Source of the DNA: an uncultured Aquimarina sp.
Lineage (GTDB): Bacteria; Bacteroidota; Bacteroidia; Flavobacteriales; Flavobacteriaceae
DNA: 64,000 nucleotides
Reading direction: 5' to 3'
Assembly (NCBI GenBank): GCA_947496355.1
Contig: CANMCO010000009.1
Location: 176,421-240,420 of the forward strand
In this document: positions 53,107 to 61,686 of the stretch, piece after piece
Position numbering within the stretch: the first letter of the stretch is position 1
Layout: each line of letters starts with the position of its first letter
The notes under the pieces: model-generated
The model's input: the letters and a program-made list of their open reading frames with translations, nothing else
What the model was told of the DNA's origin: nothing
The model's database searches: none
Program-made: the position numbers and the translations under genes

Positions 53107-55092
53107 TTATTTCTGAAACAATACCATCATTGATATTGCAGGAACGTTAATCGTACCCTTTATTGTTTTACTTCCTTCCAGATCAAAATCGTCTCCAATT
53201 ACTGCTACTTGCCATTCTCCGTTTAATTTGTAATCTATTGGTTTTGTTTTAGCATTGTAAATCACATATACATTCTTCCAATCATCATTATTAGCATTAT
53301 TACTAATTTGATAACTAATCAATCCTGTTTCTATCTTTTTAAATTCTAGATTTGATCGCACCTGATCTGCGGTAGTCATCCTAAATGCCGGATGTGCTTT
53401 TCGCAATGCAATAAGATTTTTATAGTAGTCTACAACATTTGCATGCGCAACTTTCCAGTTCCAATCGATTTGATTAATAGCATCTGGCAAGTTATACGAG
53501 TTGTGTTCTTCATTTTTAGTTCGTAACATTTCTGAACCTGCATGCATAAAAGCTACTCCTTGAGAAGTCATTACAACTGCATTGGCCAATTTATCCATGG
53601 CAATGATTTCTTCTTCGCTAGCATCCTTTCTTGATACTTTAAGCTTATCATAAATAGTATGGTTATCATGACAAGATACGTATGACATAGATTGCCAAGG
53701 CTCGTTTGCCCAATACGAATCAGAATAATTAATTGAAGTATAATCAATTTGAGGGTGCATAATAGACCCAACAATACCAAATTTTACAGATTCCTCTGTA
53801 CCCACGCCACCACTTACAAATCCAGTACTTTTTTCTTCGAAAACAGAACCTTTTAATCCATCGCGAATATCATCACTAAATGCTGTTACTTGAGGCATTT
53901 CTTTAGTATTCTTTTTGAGCGCTCTTTTTTCTATGGGAAGCGGAGAGTCTGCTGCTGTCCAGCCCTCACCATAAACAAAAGCATTAGGATTTACTTCCTT
54001 TACCGCTTTAACAACGGCATTCATAGTTTCGATATCATGAATGGCCATTAGATCAAAACGAAAACCATCTAAGTGATATTCTTTGGCCCAATACACAATA
54101 GATTCCTTAATAAATTTACGCATCATTACTTTATCAGAGGCAGTTTCATTTCCACATGCCGATGCATCAGATGGCTTACCTGTTTCCCAATGCCTGTAGT
54201 AATATCCAGGTGATTCGAGATTAAAATTAGAATTTTCAGTTCTTCCGGTATGATTATAAACTACATCTAGAATAACGCCTATATCATTGTCATGAAAAGT
54301 TTTTACCATTTCTTTAAACTCTTTGATTCTTACTTCGGCTTTATATGGATCAGAAGAGAAAGAACCTTCAGGAACGTTATAATTTTGTGGATCATACCCC
54401 CAATTAAACTGTGCACTATCCAATTTGGTTTCATTGATAGAATAGTGGTCGTATGTTGGTAACAAGTGAACATGAGTAATTCCCATTTCTTTGATATGAT
54501 CAATACCCGTGGCAACACTATCTGGACCTATCGTTCCGTTTTCAACCAAACCTAAGTATTTTCCTGGTTTTGTAGACCCTGATTGTGGGTGAATTGTCAT
54601 ATCCCTGATATGTAGTTCGTAGATTATAGCTTCATTTGGATATGTAATGGCCGGACCTTTATCTTTTTCCCAATTTTCTGGATTAGTAGTACCCATGTCC
54701 AAAACCATTGCCCTTTGCCCGTTAACTCCAACCGCTTGCGCATATATACCAGGAGTTTCTTCAAGCCAATTATTATCAATCATAACTTGATACGTGTAGT
54801 AGGTGCCGTTATGATCACTGTTAAGCTTTTTAATCCATAAACCATTATTAGTAGCTTTCATTGGGTAGGTTTGGATTGGTTCTCCACCGTTTCCTTCTTT
54901 ATATACATTTAATTGTACCTTTTCTGCAGTAGGAGACCACATTTTAAATGTTGTGGATTCTTTACTGTAGTCTAGCCAAAGATTTGTTTGTATAGGAGTA
55001 GGGTAGTCATTGTAACTCTTATGTGTTATTTTCTTTTTTGCACATGAGGCAAATAACATGGTTAATAGAAGACTACTAAGAAAATATTTCAT
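53107..55092 (-). CDS. pulA: Type I pullulanase lipoprotein
   Basis: 661 residues. Lipoprotein signal ends in MLFASC (Cys17). A CBM48-like domain (about 40-130, STTFKMWSPTAEKVQLNVY) precedes the GH13_14 barrel: YELHIRDMT, the pullulanase hallmark FNWGYDPQNYNVPEGSF, DVVYNHTG, GFRFDLMAIHD (nucleophile Asp), YGEGW (acid Glu) and YVSCHDNHTIYD. A C-terminal beta domain ends at MVLFQK. It cuts alpha-1,6 branches in pullulan or starch at the cell surface. Confidence 0.95.
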   Translation of the reverse strand: MKYFLSSLLLTMLFASCAKKKITHKSYNDYPTPIQTNLWLDYSKESTTFKMWSPTAEKVQLNVYKEGNGGEPIQTYPMKATNNGLWIKKLNSDHNGTYYTYQVMIDNNWLEETPGIYAQAVGVNGQRAMVLDMGTTNPENWEKDKGPAITYPNEAIIYELHIRDMTIHPQSGSTKPGKYLGLVENGTIGPDSVATGIDHIKEMGITHVHLLPTYDHYSINETKLDSAQFNWGYDPQNYNVPEGSFSSDPYKAEVRIKEFKEMVKTFHDNDIGVILDVVYNHTGRTENSNFNLESPGYYYRHWETGKPSDASACGNETASDKVMMRKFIKESIVYWAKEYHLDGFRFDLMAIHDIETMNAVVKAVKEVNPNAFVYGEGWTAADSPLPIEKRALKKNTKEMPQVTAFSDDIRDGLKGSVFEEKSTGFVSGGVGTEESVKFGIVGSIMHPQIDYTSINYSDSYWANEPWQSMSYVSCHDNHTIYDKLKVSRKDASEEEIIAMDKLANAVVMTSQGVAFMHAGSEMLRTKNEEHNSYNLPDAINQIDWNWKVAHANVVDYYKNLIALRKAHPAFRMTTADQVRSNLEFKKIETGLISYQISNNANNDDWKNVYVIYNAKTKPIDYKLNGEWQVAVIGDDFDLEGSKTIKGTINVPAISMMVLFQK

Positions 55093-55112
55093 AAAATTAG
55101 GTTTTGAAGTGG

Positions 55113-55709
55113 TTATTCTGAAATGTCTTTTATTACTTTTGTTTTTGATAAATAGTCATGTATACCATTTTTTACAAATAGAAATGAAATTCTATCAAAT
55201 GGAATCAGTCTATAAAATGATCTACTAATAATATCTGACGCTTCCGGTTTTTCACCATTTAATTTTACAACTTTGGTCTTGGTTACAAACTTTCCGATAG
55301 TCTTTTGAAATTTAATTTCCATGAATATATAGTATGCCAAAAATGTACTAAGAATTATTATAAACGGAAAGAACTGAACGAGCAATGGTGAGAAAGATGA
55401 AATAAAAATTTCAGATACAATACTCATTATTGTTACTAGCATTGCCCAAACTATAAAATCAATTAGAAAATTTAAAAAACGAATAAAAGAACCCACTGTA
55501 TCTGATTCAACTTTTTGCATTTTCTCCTTTTCTACGATTGCAGTTGCACTTACTTCAGTGAACTTGTTTGAATCTATATCACGTTTTTTAATCTCAAGTT
55601 CTGCTGCTTCGATAGCAATAGATTTATATTTCTCTCTATCTGCAGACACTATTTTAATGAGTTCTTCATCCGTACGTTGGGACATTGCTTCGGTAAATTC
55701 GTTGTTCAT
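55113..55709 (-). CDS. RDD family membrane protein
   Basis: 198 residues. The N-terminal 60 residues are soluble and helical (MSQRTDEELIKIVSADREKY). The RDD part has GSFIRFLNFLIDFIVWAMLV with the Asp in a membrane segment and a second segment pair LVQFFPFIIILSTFLAYYIF, then QKTIGKFVTKTKVVKLNGEKP and SDIISRSFYRLIPFD. Function unknown; RDD proteins may move ions or act with proteases. Confidence 0.88.
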   Translation of the reverse strand: MNNEFTEAMSQRTDEELIKIVSADREKYKSIAIEAAELEIKKRDIDSNKFTEVSATAIVEKEKMQKVESDTVGSFIRFLNFLIDFIVWAMLVTIMSIVSEIFISSFSPLLVQFFPFIIILSTFLAYYIFMEIKFQKTIGKFVTKTKVVKLNGEKPEASDIISRSFYRLIPFDRISFLFVKNGIHDYLSKTKVIKDISE

Positions 55710-55751
55710 TTACTGTCATATTTATGAATCCCAAAGTAACTATATTTTCTA

Positions 55752-56183
55752 TTAAAGATCAAAAGTATATAGCATAATAGATTCTTCATCTTCTTTGCCA
55801 CCCGCGGCGAGATATGCCTTTTGTGCAGGGATATTTGATTTTTCTGTGGCTATCCAGGCTTCTTCGCAGCCCAATTGCTTGGCATGATTACATAAATATG
55901 TTACTAAGTTTCGTCCAACTTGGTTATTTTGGTATTTCTCTATAACACTGACTTCATTTACAAAAAGAGCTGGCTCTTTATCTGGGTGAACATAATGAAA
56001 CCCTGATGCCATTCCGATAATAACATCATGATAATAGGCTAGGGCTAGGTGGTGTCTGGGGTCGGCTAGAAACTCTTTTGCTCTGTTCGGTTTTACATCA
56101 TAGTCAAACAATGTACTTCCCGCTTTTTGCATTGCATGTAGATCTTTTATTGTTGCTAGTTTTAGTACTATATTTTCTAACAT
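55752..56183 (-). CDS. GNAT family N-acetyltransferase
   Basis: About 143 residues from the Met of MLENIVLKLATIKDLHAM; the frame extends 13 codons further without support. The acetyl-CoA pyrophosphate-binding motif A is ISVIEKYQNNQVGRNLVTYL-like (VSVIEKYQNNQVGRNL), followed by the C-terminal AWIATEKSNIPAQKAYLAAGG (motif B, N-x-x-A-x-x-x-Y). Substrate unknown. It precedes the RDD gene and follows the DUF4386 gene on the same strand. Confidence 0.9.
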   Translation of the reverse strand: MLENIVLKLATIKDLHAMQKAGSTLFDYDVKPNRAKEFLADPRHHLALAYYHDVIIGMASGFHYVHPDKEPALFVNEVSVIEKYQNNQVGRNLVTYLCNHAKQLGCEEAWIATEKSNIPAQKAYLAAGGKEDEESIMLYTFDL

Positions 56184-56237
56184 AATTATATGTCCTTTCT
56201 TAGTATTAAAGGTAGCAAACATTATGATTCTATTATA

Positions 56238-56903
56238 TCATACGTTATTTCTTACTGAATTTGATGTATTTCGTAACATATACATCCCAATCCACAGAAA
56301 CCAGATGATTTGACTTATCCCAAAAATCTCGGTAAATATATCAGCAGGATACGTTGTTAATATCCCCGCTACACCAACAAATATTCCCAAGTATATTAAA
56401 GGTTTTGGCAGATTTTTTCCTTGCAAAGCTGCAATACTTAAAAGTAGTACCCAAACACCACCAACAATTTCATTTCCACCACCTATTCCTTCAGTAATGA
56501 TAGTGATAGTGGACCAAATTACCATAGCTTTCTCAGGATTTTCATTACTAAGCTCTATAACCTCATTTAATCCTACGGTAGAAATCATTCCGCTTGTAAT
56601 TACAAGTCCCGCCCAAAGAAATCCAAAGACAGCTGCAATTTGTGAAAGGTTTGGAGTATGTTCTTTCAAACGTTTATGAACAGCAAGTACTAACACAACA
56701 AGCAGCATACCAAATAGGACATATCCTATAAGATCCATTATATAAAAAGCTAAATGGTTATCAGATAGAAAATCAAGCTCTTGTGTTACACTTGCATTTG
56801 TGGGAGGATATTCTAATATGGCACCATAAAAAATAAAGGCGATGATATAAATATGAGCCTCAACAATAGCAGCAATACCTGCTGATTTTTGTAATATATT
56901 CAT
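56238..56903 (-). CDS. DUF4386 family membrane protein
   Basis: 221 residues with six hydrophobic segments, for example SAGIAAIVEAHIYIIAFIFYG at the N-terminus, GYVLFGMLLVVLVLAVHKRL, IAAVFGFLWAGLVITSGMIS and YLGIFVGVAGILTTYPADIF. The layout and the EIFGISQIIWFLWIGMYMLR end fit DUF4386. Function unknown. It lies 54 bases upstream of the acetyltransferase start. Confidence 0.75.
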   Translation of the reverse strand: MNILQKSAGIAAIVEAHIYIIAFIFYGAILEYPPTNASVTQELDFLSDNHLAFYIMDLIGYVLFGMLLVVLVLAVHKRLKEHTPNLSQIAAVFGFLWAGLVITSGMISTVGLNEVIELSNENPEKAMVIWSTITIITEGIGGGNEIVGGVWVLLLSIAALQGKNLPKPLIYLGIFVGVAGILTTYPADIFTEIFGISQIIWFLWIGMYMLRNTSNSVRNNV

Positions 56904-57042
56904 TGATTTCGTCTTTTGTGATATACATTTCAGACGAATAGAGGTACAAGTTGTTACATTAGTCTAAAACTTCCATCTCAAAAAGACAAACGGGTGTGTT
57001 GTGATACTGTACTGGAAAGCTCGTCGTATCTTTTTTTACTTT

Positions 57043-58680
57043 TTACGTAGATCTAGATAATTTCCCTTCGGCATAAAGACGCCTCATTTCTTTTTTATTG
57101 AATTTACCTACGCTAGTTTTCGGAATTTCATCCAGAAACACGTAATGCTCGGGGATCTGGTACTTTGCAAAGTTTTTGGATAAAAATGCGATTAACTCTT
57201 CTGGAGTCACTTTTTTGTCCTTATCTCGTAATACGACACCAGCAAGTGGTCGTTCTACCCACTTCTTATTGGGTATGGCAATGACAGCAGCCTCCATTAC
57301 TTTGTCATGTGCCATTATTGCGATTTCAAGGGCAACACTAGATATCCATTCACCACCACTTTTGATCAGATCTTTTGTTCGGTCCGTAATTTCCATAAAA
57401 CCATCAGCATCAATAGTACTTACATCCCCGGTTTTAAACCATCCATCATCAGAAAATTTCTCTCTACTCGTTGTTTTATAATACGAATCAATCACCCAGG
57501 CACCTTTTATTTCAAGTTCTCCTACAGTTTTACCATCTCGAGGCGCAATAGTGCCATCTTCTTGTACTACTCTAAGTTCTACTCCTGGGATTTCTATACC
57601 CTGTTTGGCACGTATTTTTAATTGAGCTTCTACTGATAGTTTTTTGTGTTTAGGTTGTAACCTTGATATACTACCTAATGGTGAAGTTTCTGTCATTCCC
57701 CAGGCATGGACACCTCTAACTCCAAAATCTCTTTCAAAACCTTCAATAAGGCTCTGTGGAAGGGCAGACCCTCCAACAAGATATTCCTGTAACGCTAATT
57801 TTTCTTTGGGAGGATTTTTTTTTAGAGCTTCGTAGACACCCAACCAAATGGTAGGCACCCCATTCGCTTTATTGATTTTTTCATTTATGAGCATTTCTAT
57901 GATGGCATCTGCCTGCAGGTTTAAAGACGGAAGCACCATAGCCGCACCTGCCAGTAAGCACATATAAGGAAATCCCCAAGCCATTACATGAAACTGAGGG
58001 ACGATTAAAAGTATTGTGTCATTAGCGTCATAACAGCCCGCATTAGGCGACATAATACTTAGTGCATGTAAATAGGTAGATCTATGCGAATATAATGCAC
58101 CTTTGGGTTGACCTGTTGTACCGCTGGTATAGCACATAGCACAGGCATCGTTTTCATCAACTACAATCCATTCAAAATCATCAGAAACTTCTTTTAACAA
58201 GTCTTCATACTGTATCGTATTGGGTAGGGTAGTTGTAAAACCATCGGAAGCGTTAATGATTACAAAATGTTCTACAGTAACCAGAAGGGATGCCATTTTT
58301 TCCAACATAGGAGCAATAGAGGCATCAACAAATATGATTTTATCTTCAGAATTATTGATAATAAACTCGATCTGCTGCTCTGATAACCTGATATTAATCG
58401 TATGACAAATAGCGGCTGCCCCGGGAATGGCATAATACAGTTCTACGTGTTGATAATGGTTCCATGCAAAAGTTCCTATCATATCTCCCGGTTTAACTCC
58501 AAACGTATTGACAAGTGCATTAGAAAGTTTCTTACAACGCTTGTATAAGTCTGCAAAGGTGTATTGGTGTCTTGTTTTATTGGGTAGGTGACTTATTATT
58601 GATTGATCTGGAAAAACTCGGTTACCGTATTCTAATATTGCATTGGTGGTAAGGGGGTACGACATGATTTGTCCTTTCAT
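57043..58680 (-). CDS. Long-chain fatty acid-CoA ligase family protein
   Basis: 545 residues from the Met of MKGQIMSYPLTTNAILEYG, the usual start in this group; the frame runs 29 codons further upstream (58767). The ANL motifs are complete: P-loop CYTSGTTGQPKGALYSH, the WGMTETSPLG adenylate motif, DGWFKTGDVSTIDADGF and the final Lys in KTSVGKFNKKEMR. It activates a carboxylic acid as acyl-AMP then acyl-CoA. Likely substrate is medium to long fatty acids by overall similarity. Confidence 0.92.
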   Translation of the reverse strand: MKGQIMSYPLTTNAILEYGNRVFPDQSIISHLPNKTRHQYTFADLYKRCKKLSNALVNTFGVKPGDMIGTFAWNHYQHVELYYAIPGAAAICHTINIRLSEQQIEFIINNSEDKIIFVDASIAPMLEKMASLLVTVEHFVIINASDGFTTTLPNTIQYEDLLKEVSDDFEWIVVDENDACAMCYTSGTTGQPKGALYSHRSTYLHALSIMSPNAGCYDANDTILLIVPQFHVMAWGFPYMCLLAGAAMVLPSLNLQADAIIEMLINEKINKANGVPTIWLGVYEALKKNPPKEKLALQEYLVGGSALPQSLIEGFERDFGVRGVHAWGMTETSPLGSISRLQPKHKKLSVEAQLKIRAKQGIEIPGVELRVVQEDGTIAPRDGKTVGELEIKGAWVIDSYYKTTSREKFSDDGWFKTGDVSTIDADGFMEITDRTKDLIKSGGEWISSVALEIAIMAHDKVMEAAVIAIPNKKWVERPLAGVVLRDKDKKVTPEELIAFLSKNFAKYQIPEHYVFLDEIPKTSVGKFNKKEMRRLYAEGKLSRST

Positions 58681-58936
58681 GAGGGTAGGTTTTAAGTTAG
58701 AGAAGTACTGATTGTGCTTTTTAAATTTACGAAAAAGTGAACCAATCCGACAAATAGAATTGATCATTCTTTAAAAAAAGAACATCCTTGGTGAAACTCA
58801 ACTATCATGAGTTTAAGCTGCCATTGCTCAAATATAATTTTAACAAAAAGGATTGTTAAAGTATTGATTTTCAATACAAAATACATACTTAGTTTCGTTT
58901 GTAAGGTATATTAATTAATCAATAAATTATTATACT
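58681..58936. other. Intergenic promoter region of the cysteine-rich peptide pair
   Basis: 256 bases between divergent transcription units. It holds a 17-base palindrome (58861-58877) and an AT-rich stretch before the peptide ATG at 58937. No further ORF is convincing. Confidence 0.5.
58861..58877. promoter_or_regulatory. Perfect palindrome GTATTGA-TTT-TCAATAC
   Basis: 7-bp arms with a 3-base centre, 60-76 bases before the first peptide ATG. Its symmetry and position suggest an operator or an extracytoplasmic regulator site for the peptide genes. Confidence 0.5.
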
Positions 58937-59104
58937 ATGTTACACGACATTTTAAACTTAGACGGAGTTAAAAAACTCAACAAAAAAGAACAACATGATA
59001 TCACTGGTCAAGGCTGTTGTCTTAACTGGGAGTGCATTAGAGATGCAGATTGCAATAACCCTGAGCAGGTTTGCGAATTTGGAAGGTGTCTTTATTTCAT
59101 TTAA
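58937..59104 (+). CDS. Cysteine-rich leader-peptide-type small protein 1
   Basis: 55 residues, too short for long-ORF calls. The N-terminal half is leader-like (MLHDILNLDGVKKLNKKEQ, then DITGQG), and the C-terminal half has six cysteines in the order CC-x4-C-x5-C-x6-C-x4-C with the D-x-DC..C..G-C pattern (RDADC, QVCEFGRC). The opening resembles Bacteroidota natural-product or bacteriocin precursors with a GG-type leader. A paralogue starts 12 bases downstream. No modifying enzyme or ABC exporter is adjacent. Confidence 0.7.
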   Translation: MLHDILNLDGVKKLNKKEQHDITGQGCCLNWECIRDADCNNPEQVCEFGRCLYFI

Positions 59105-59115
59105 AACCTAGAAAA

Positions 59116-59286
59116 ATGATACGTAAACTATCAGAATTACCAGGTATCAAAAGCCTTAGTAAAAAAGAACAAAAGTCCCTCATAGGAAGTAGTATACCTT
59201 TCCCATGTTTCCAATGTCGTATTAATACGGACTGTTGTGATCCTGCAGCCGATTGTGTGCGAGGAGCATGTAGAATATATCATTAA
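59116..59286 (+). CDS. Cysteine-rich leader-peptide-type small protein 2
   Basis: 56 residues from the ATG at 59116, a paralogue of the preceding peptide. Leader-like opening MIRKLSELPGIKSLSKKEQK then SLIGSS, against DGVKKLNKKEQ and DITGQG in peptide 1. Six cysteines in the order C-x2-C-x5-CC-x5-C-x4-C (FPCFQC, NTDCC, ADCVRGAC). An upstream TTG in the same frame (59071) overlaps peptide 1 and is unlikely to start it. A 14-bp terminator follows. Confidence 0.7.
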   Translation: MIRKLSELPGIKSLSKKEQKSLIGSSIPFPCFQCRINTDCCDPAADCVRGACRIYH

Positions 59287-59290
59287 AACC

Positions 59291-59330
59291 ATACCCTAAT
59301 AAAGCTATAACTTTATTAGGGTATTTATTT
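59291..59330 (+). terminator. Terminator after the peptide pair
   Basis: Perfect 14-bp arms 59291-59304 (ATACCCTAATAAAG) and 59311-59324 around CTATAA, then a T-rich tail. It defines a two-gene peptide transcript of about 350 bases. Confidence 0.9.
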
Positions 59331-59367
59331 TTTAAACAATTGATTTATAATATCTTACAATTATTAT

Positions 59368-59724
59368 TTAATTTATTCCTTCAACTTTTAAAACAGGTCT
59401 AATCTCTATGCGCCAGATCCCTTCTTCAAACCTTGGATCACCTTTGGTAATCTCTATTGCTTCTTCTAGATCTTTAGCTAGTAAATGATAGTATCCGGAT
59501 ATAATTTCTTTAGTTTCATTGTATGGACCATCAATGATTTTTCCGTTTTTATATGATAATATACGCCCCTCCATTTCCAAGGGTTGTGCAGATTTCATTC
59601 TTCCTTCATCGGTTAATCGTTTTATAAATCCGCCCACTTTCTCAATATGTTGTTGTAATTGCTCTGGCGAAAGGTTTGCTTTTGGTTGCTCTTCGCTTCT
59701 AATAAATAACATGAATTCTTTCAT
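59368..59724 (-). CDS. YCII/DGPF domain protein
   Basis: 118 residues, one YCII-type ferredoxin-like domain. The opening MKEFMLFIRSEEQP, the central NGKIIDGPYNETKEIISGYY (DGPY variant of the DGPF motif) and DPRFEEGIWRIEIRP are typical. Proteins of this group are encoded near ECF42 sigma factors, as is the case here, with a serine hydrolase gene between. Biochemical role unknown. Confidence 0.92.
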   Translation of the reverse strand: MKEFMLFIRSEEQPKANLSPEQLQQHIEKVGGFIKRLTDEGRMKSAQPLEMEGRILSYKNGKIIDGPYNETKEIISGYYHLLAKDLEEAIEITKGDPRFEEGIWRIEIRPVLKVEGIN

Positions 59725-59764
59725 TGTTTATATTTTTATGATTATACCCTTACAACAATCGAGT

Positions 59765-61603
59765 TTAAGGAATAGGGACAACCTTTTTATTTTTTTTCTC
59801 ATTCTCAATTTTTTCAATCATTTTGGAAGCATTTGTATTTTCAGGATTAAGAGCAAAAGACTTTTTATAGTTCTCTATGGCTACATCCCAGTCCTCATTG
59901 ATCATAGAAGCCTCAGCATAACTGTCATAAACATTAAAACTTTCAGGATACAGGGCTACATTAACTTTAAATACATCGATAGCCAATTTTACTTGATCGT
60001 TGTTTAATAATTGATAACCCAATCTATTGATATTATTTTCTTGTACCGCTTGTGCTTCAGGTTCAGTCGTCTTTAGCTCTTTGTAGGCTTGTAACCCCTT
60101 GTCATAATCCCCGGCTTCTAGAAATTCTATTGGTAGTTTTTCATCTTCTGTCATACGAGTAAGGCTGGTCCCTATTTCTCTGGTATCGGGGTGAATAATT
60201 AGCGCATTCATCAATCCTGTTTCCGTATTCACTTTAAACTGAATTTGTCTATCACTGTCTCTACTCACAAAAGTACTGTCAGATACTTTTACAAGTTCTA
60301 AAGGTTTCTCTCCCATACTTTTCTTGTATAGTTGATTTCCTTTGTGATATACTTTAGTCAGGCGATCTTTATTCAATCGATAACGACCAATTACTTGTTC
60401 AAGTTCAGCCTCGGTGGTGTTTATTTTTTTGAATATAGGTACATAATTATCCCATTTATAAGTAAGTGCTACTGATTGAATAAGTTCTGAAATAAACCTT
60501 GGATGATTAGAGTTTGTAAGTACAACTACGCCGTATCCTTTATCTTTATGTGCTTTCAGCTCGCTAGAGAATCCTTCATCCCAACCACCGTGACCAAAAT
60601 AAATTTCGCCATTCAAATCAGAAATAAATATTCCCAATCCAATATGATCTTCAATAAAGGGAGTTAACATTTTGTTCGCCATATCCTGTGATAGTATGGT
60701 ATTATTTTCTCCTTTAGCGCTTTGTTGTAAATTAATAGCAAATTTAGCTAGATCTTCTGCTGTTGTCCATAATCCCGCTGCGGCCATCTCTGGGTACGTA
60801 TGTCTTTTTCCTTTGGTCATATCTCCATTTGGTAAATACCCTGTCGCTGCCATTTTTAATTGTTCTTCTTTTAAAGGTTGATCATAGGTACTATTATTCA
60901 TTCCTAAAGGATCAAGAACTAGCGTATGCATAAGATATGGGAAAGTTTTTTGCTCTACATCGATCATCATTTGTTGCATGATTGTATATCCTCCTCCAGA
61001 ATATCGAAAACTTTCTTCGGGTGTTTTATCTACAAAAATGGGAGCAGAGTTGGCAGGCGGTGTACCGTTAAGTACTTCTAACAGAGATGGTACAGGCAGA
61101 TCTGGACTATACCCCCAGAAACCATGTACGGTGAGCCCACCTGTATGACTAACTAAATGCTTTAGTGCTACTTTCTTTTCTTTGGTAAAATCGCTATCTG
61201 GTAATTTCCAGGATTGTAAATATGTATTAATATCTTCATCCAGACTTATTTTATCTTGCTCAACCATTTTTAATGCTCCATAGGCAGCTACAGGCTTACT
61301 TATAGAACCTGCTTGAAATAAGGTTTTATCAGTTACAGGTATCTGGGTTTCTTTATCCATAACTCCATAACTTTTTACCCATTCAATCTGGTAATTGTTA
61401 ATTACGGCTATACTTACACCCGGTACTCCATAATGTTCCATGCGTTCTTCGATAGTCCAAGTCGAATCACCTTCGATATAGACTATAGGTATCAAGCTCG
61501 TCTCAACCAATTTTATTTTATCTGGAGGCGTTACTGGTTCGGGAGTTTTAGAACAGGATAAGAAAATAGAAAATGAAGCAAAAATCAAGAAAGCTTTTTT
61601 CAT
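59765..61603 (-). CDS. Serine hydrolase lipoprotein, beta-lactamase/transpeptidase fold, with TPR tail
   Basis: 612 residues. Lipoprotein signal ends in SIFLSC (Cys17). The beta-lactamase domain (about 50-370) has SxxK in FQAGSISKPVAAYGAL, a Tyr motif in FRYSGGGYTIMQQM and a final HGGWDEGFSSEL. Residues about 390-480 form a beta domain and about 490-605 tetratricopeptide helices (AIDVFKVNVALYPESFNVYD, AIENYKKSFALNPENTN). Probably a periplasmic esterase or peptidase. It lies between the DGPF gene (40 bases) and the sigma factor (83 bases), same strand. Confidence 0.9.
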   Translation of the reverse strand: MKKAFLIFASFSIFLSCSKTPEPVTPPDKIKLVETSLIPIVYIEGDSTWTIEERMEHYGVPGVSIAVINNYQIEWVKSYGVMDKETQIPVTDKTLFQAGSISKPVAAYGALKMVEQDKISLDEDINTYLQSWKLPDSDFTKEKKVALKHLVSHTGGLTVHGFWGYSPDLPVPSLLEVLNGTPPANSAPIFVDKTPEESFRYSGGGYTIMQQMMIDVEQKTFPYLMHTLVLDPLGMNNSTYDQPLKEEQLKMAATGYLPNGDMTKGKRHTYPEMAAAGLWTTAEDLAKFAINLQQSAKGENNTILSQDMANKMLTPFIEDHIGLGIFISDLNGEIYFGHGGWDEGFSSELKAHKDKGYGVVVLTNSNHPRFISELIQSVALTYKWDNYVPIFKKINTTEAELEQVIGRYRLNKDRLTKVYHKGNQLYKKSMGEKPLELVKVSDSTFVSRDSDRQIQFKVNTETGLMNALIIHPDTREIGTSLTRMTEDEKLPIEFLEAGDYDKGLQAYKELKTTEPEAQAVQENNINRLGYQLLNNDQVKLAIDVFKVNVALYPESFNVYDSYAEASMINEDWDVAIENYKKSFALNPENTNASKMIEKIENEKKNKKVVPIP

Positions 61604-61686
61604 AATGTTTAAGATTGATTGATGAAATTTTATAATGTTTAAATATAAGCTATTTCAGAGTAGGTATACCTTGCGTTAAATTAAGT

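Noticed and set aside
59071..59115. Upstream TTG extension of the second cysteine-rich peptide
   Set aside because: It would overlap the first peptide in another frame and precede the conserved leader; the ATG at 59116 matches the paralogue.
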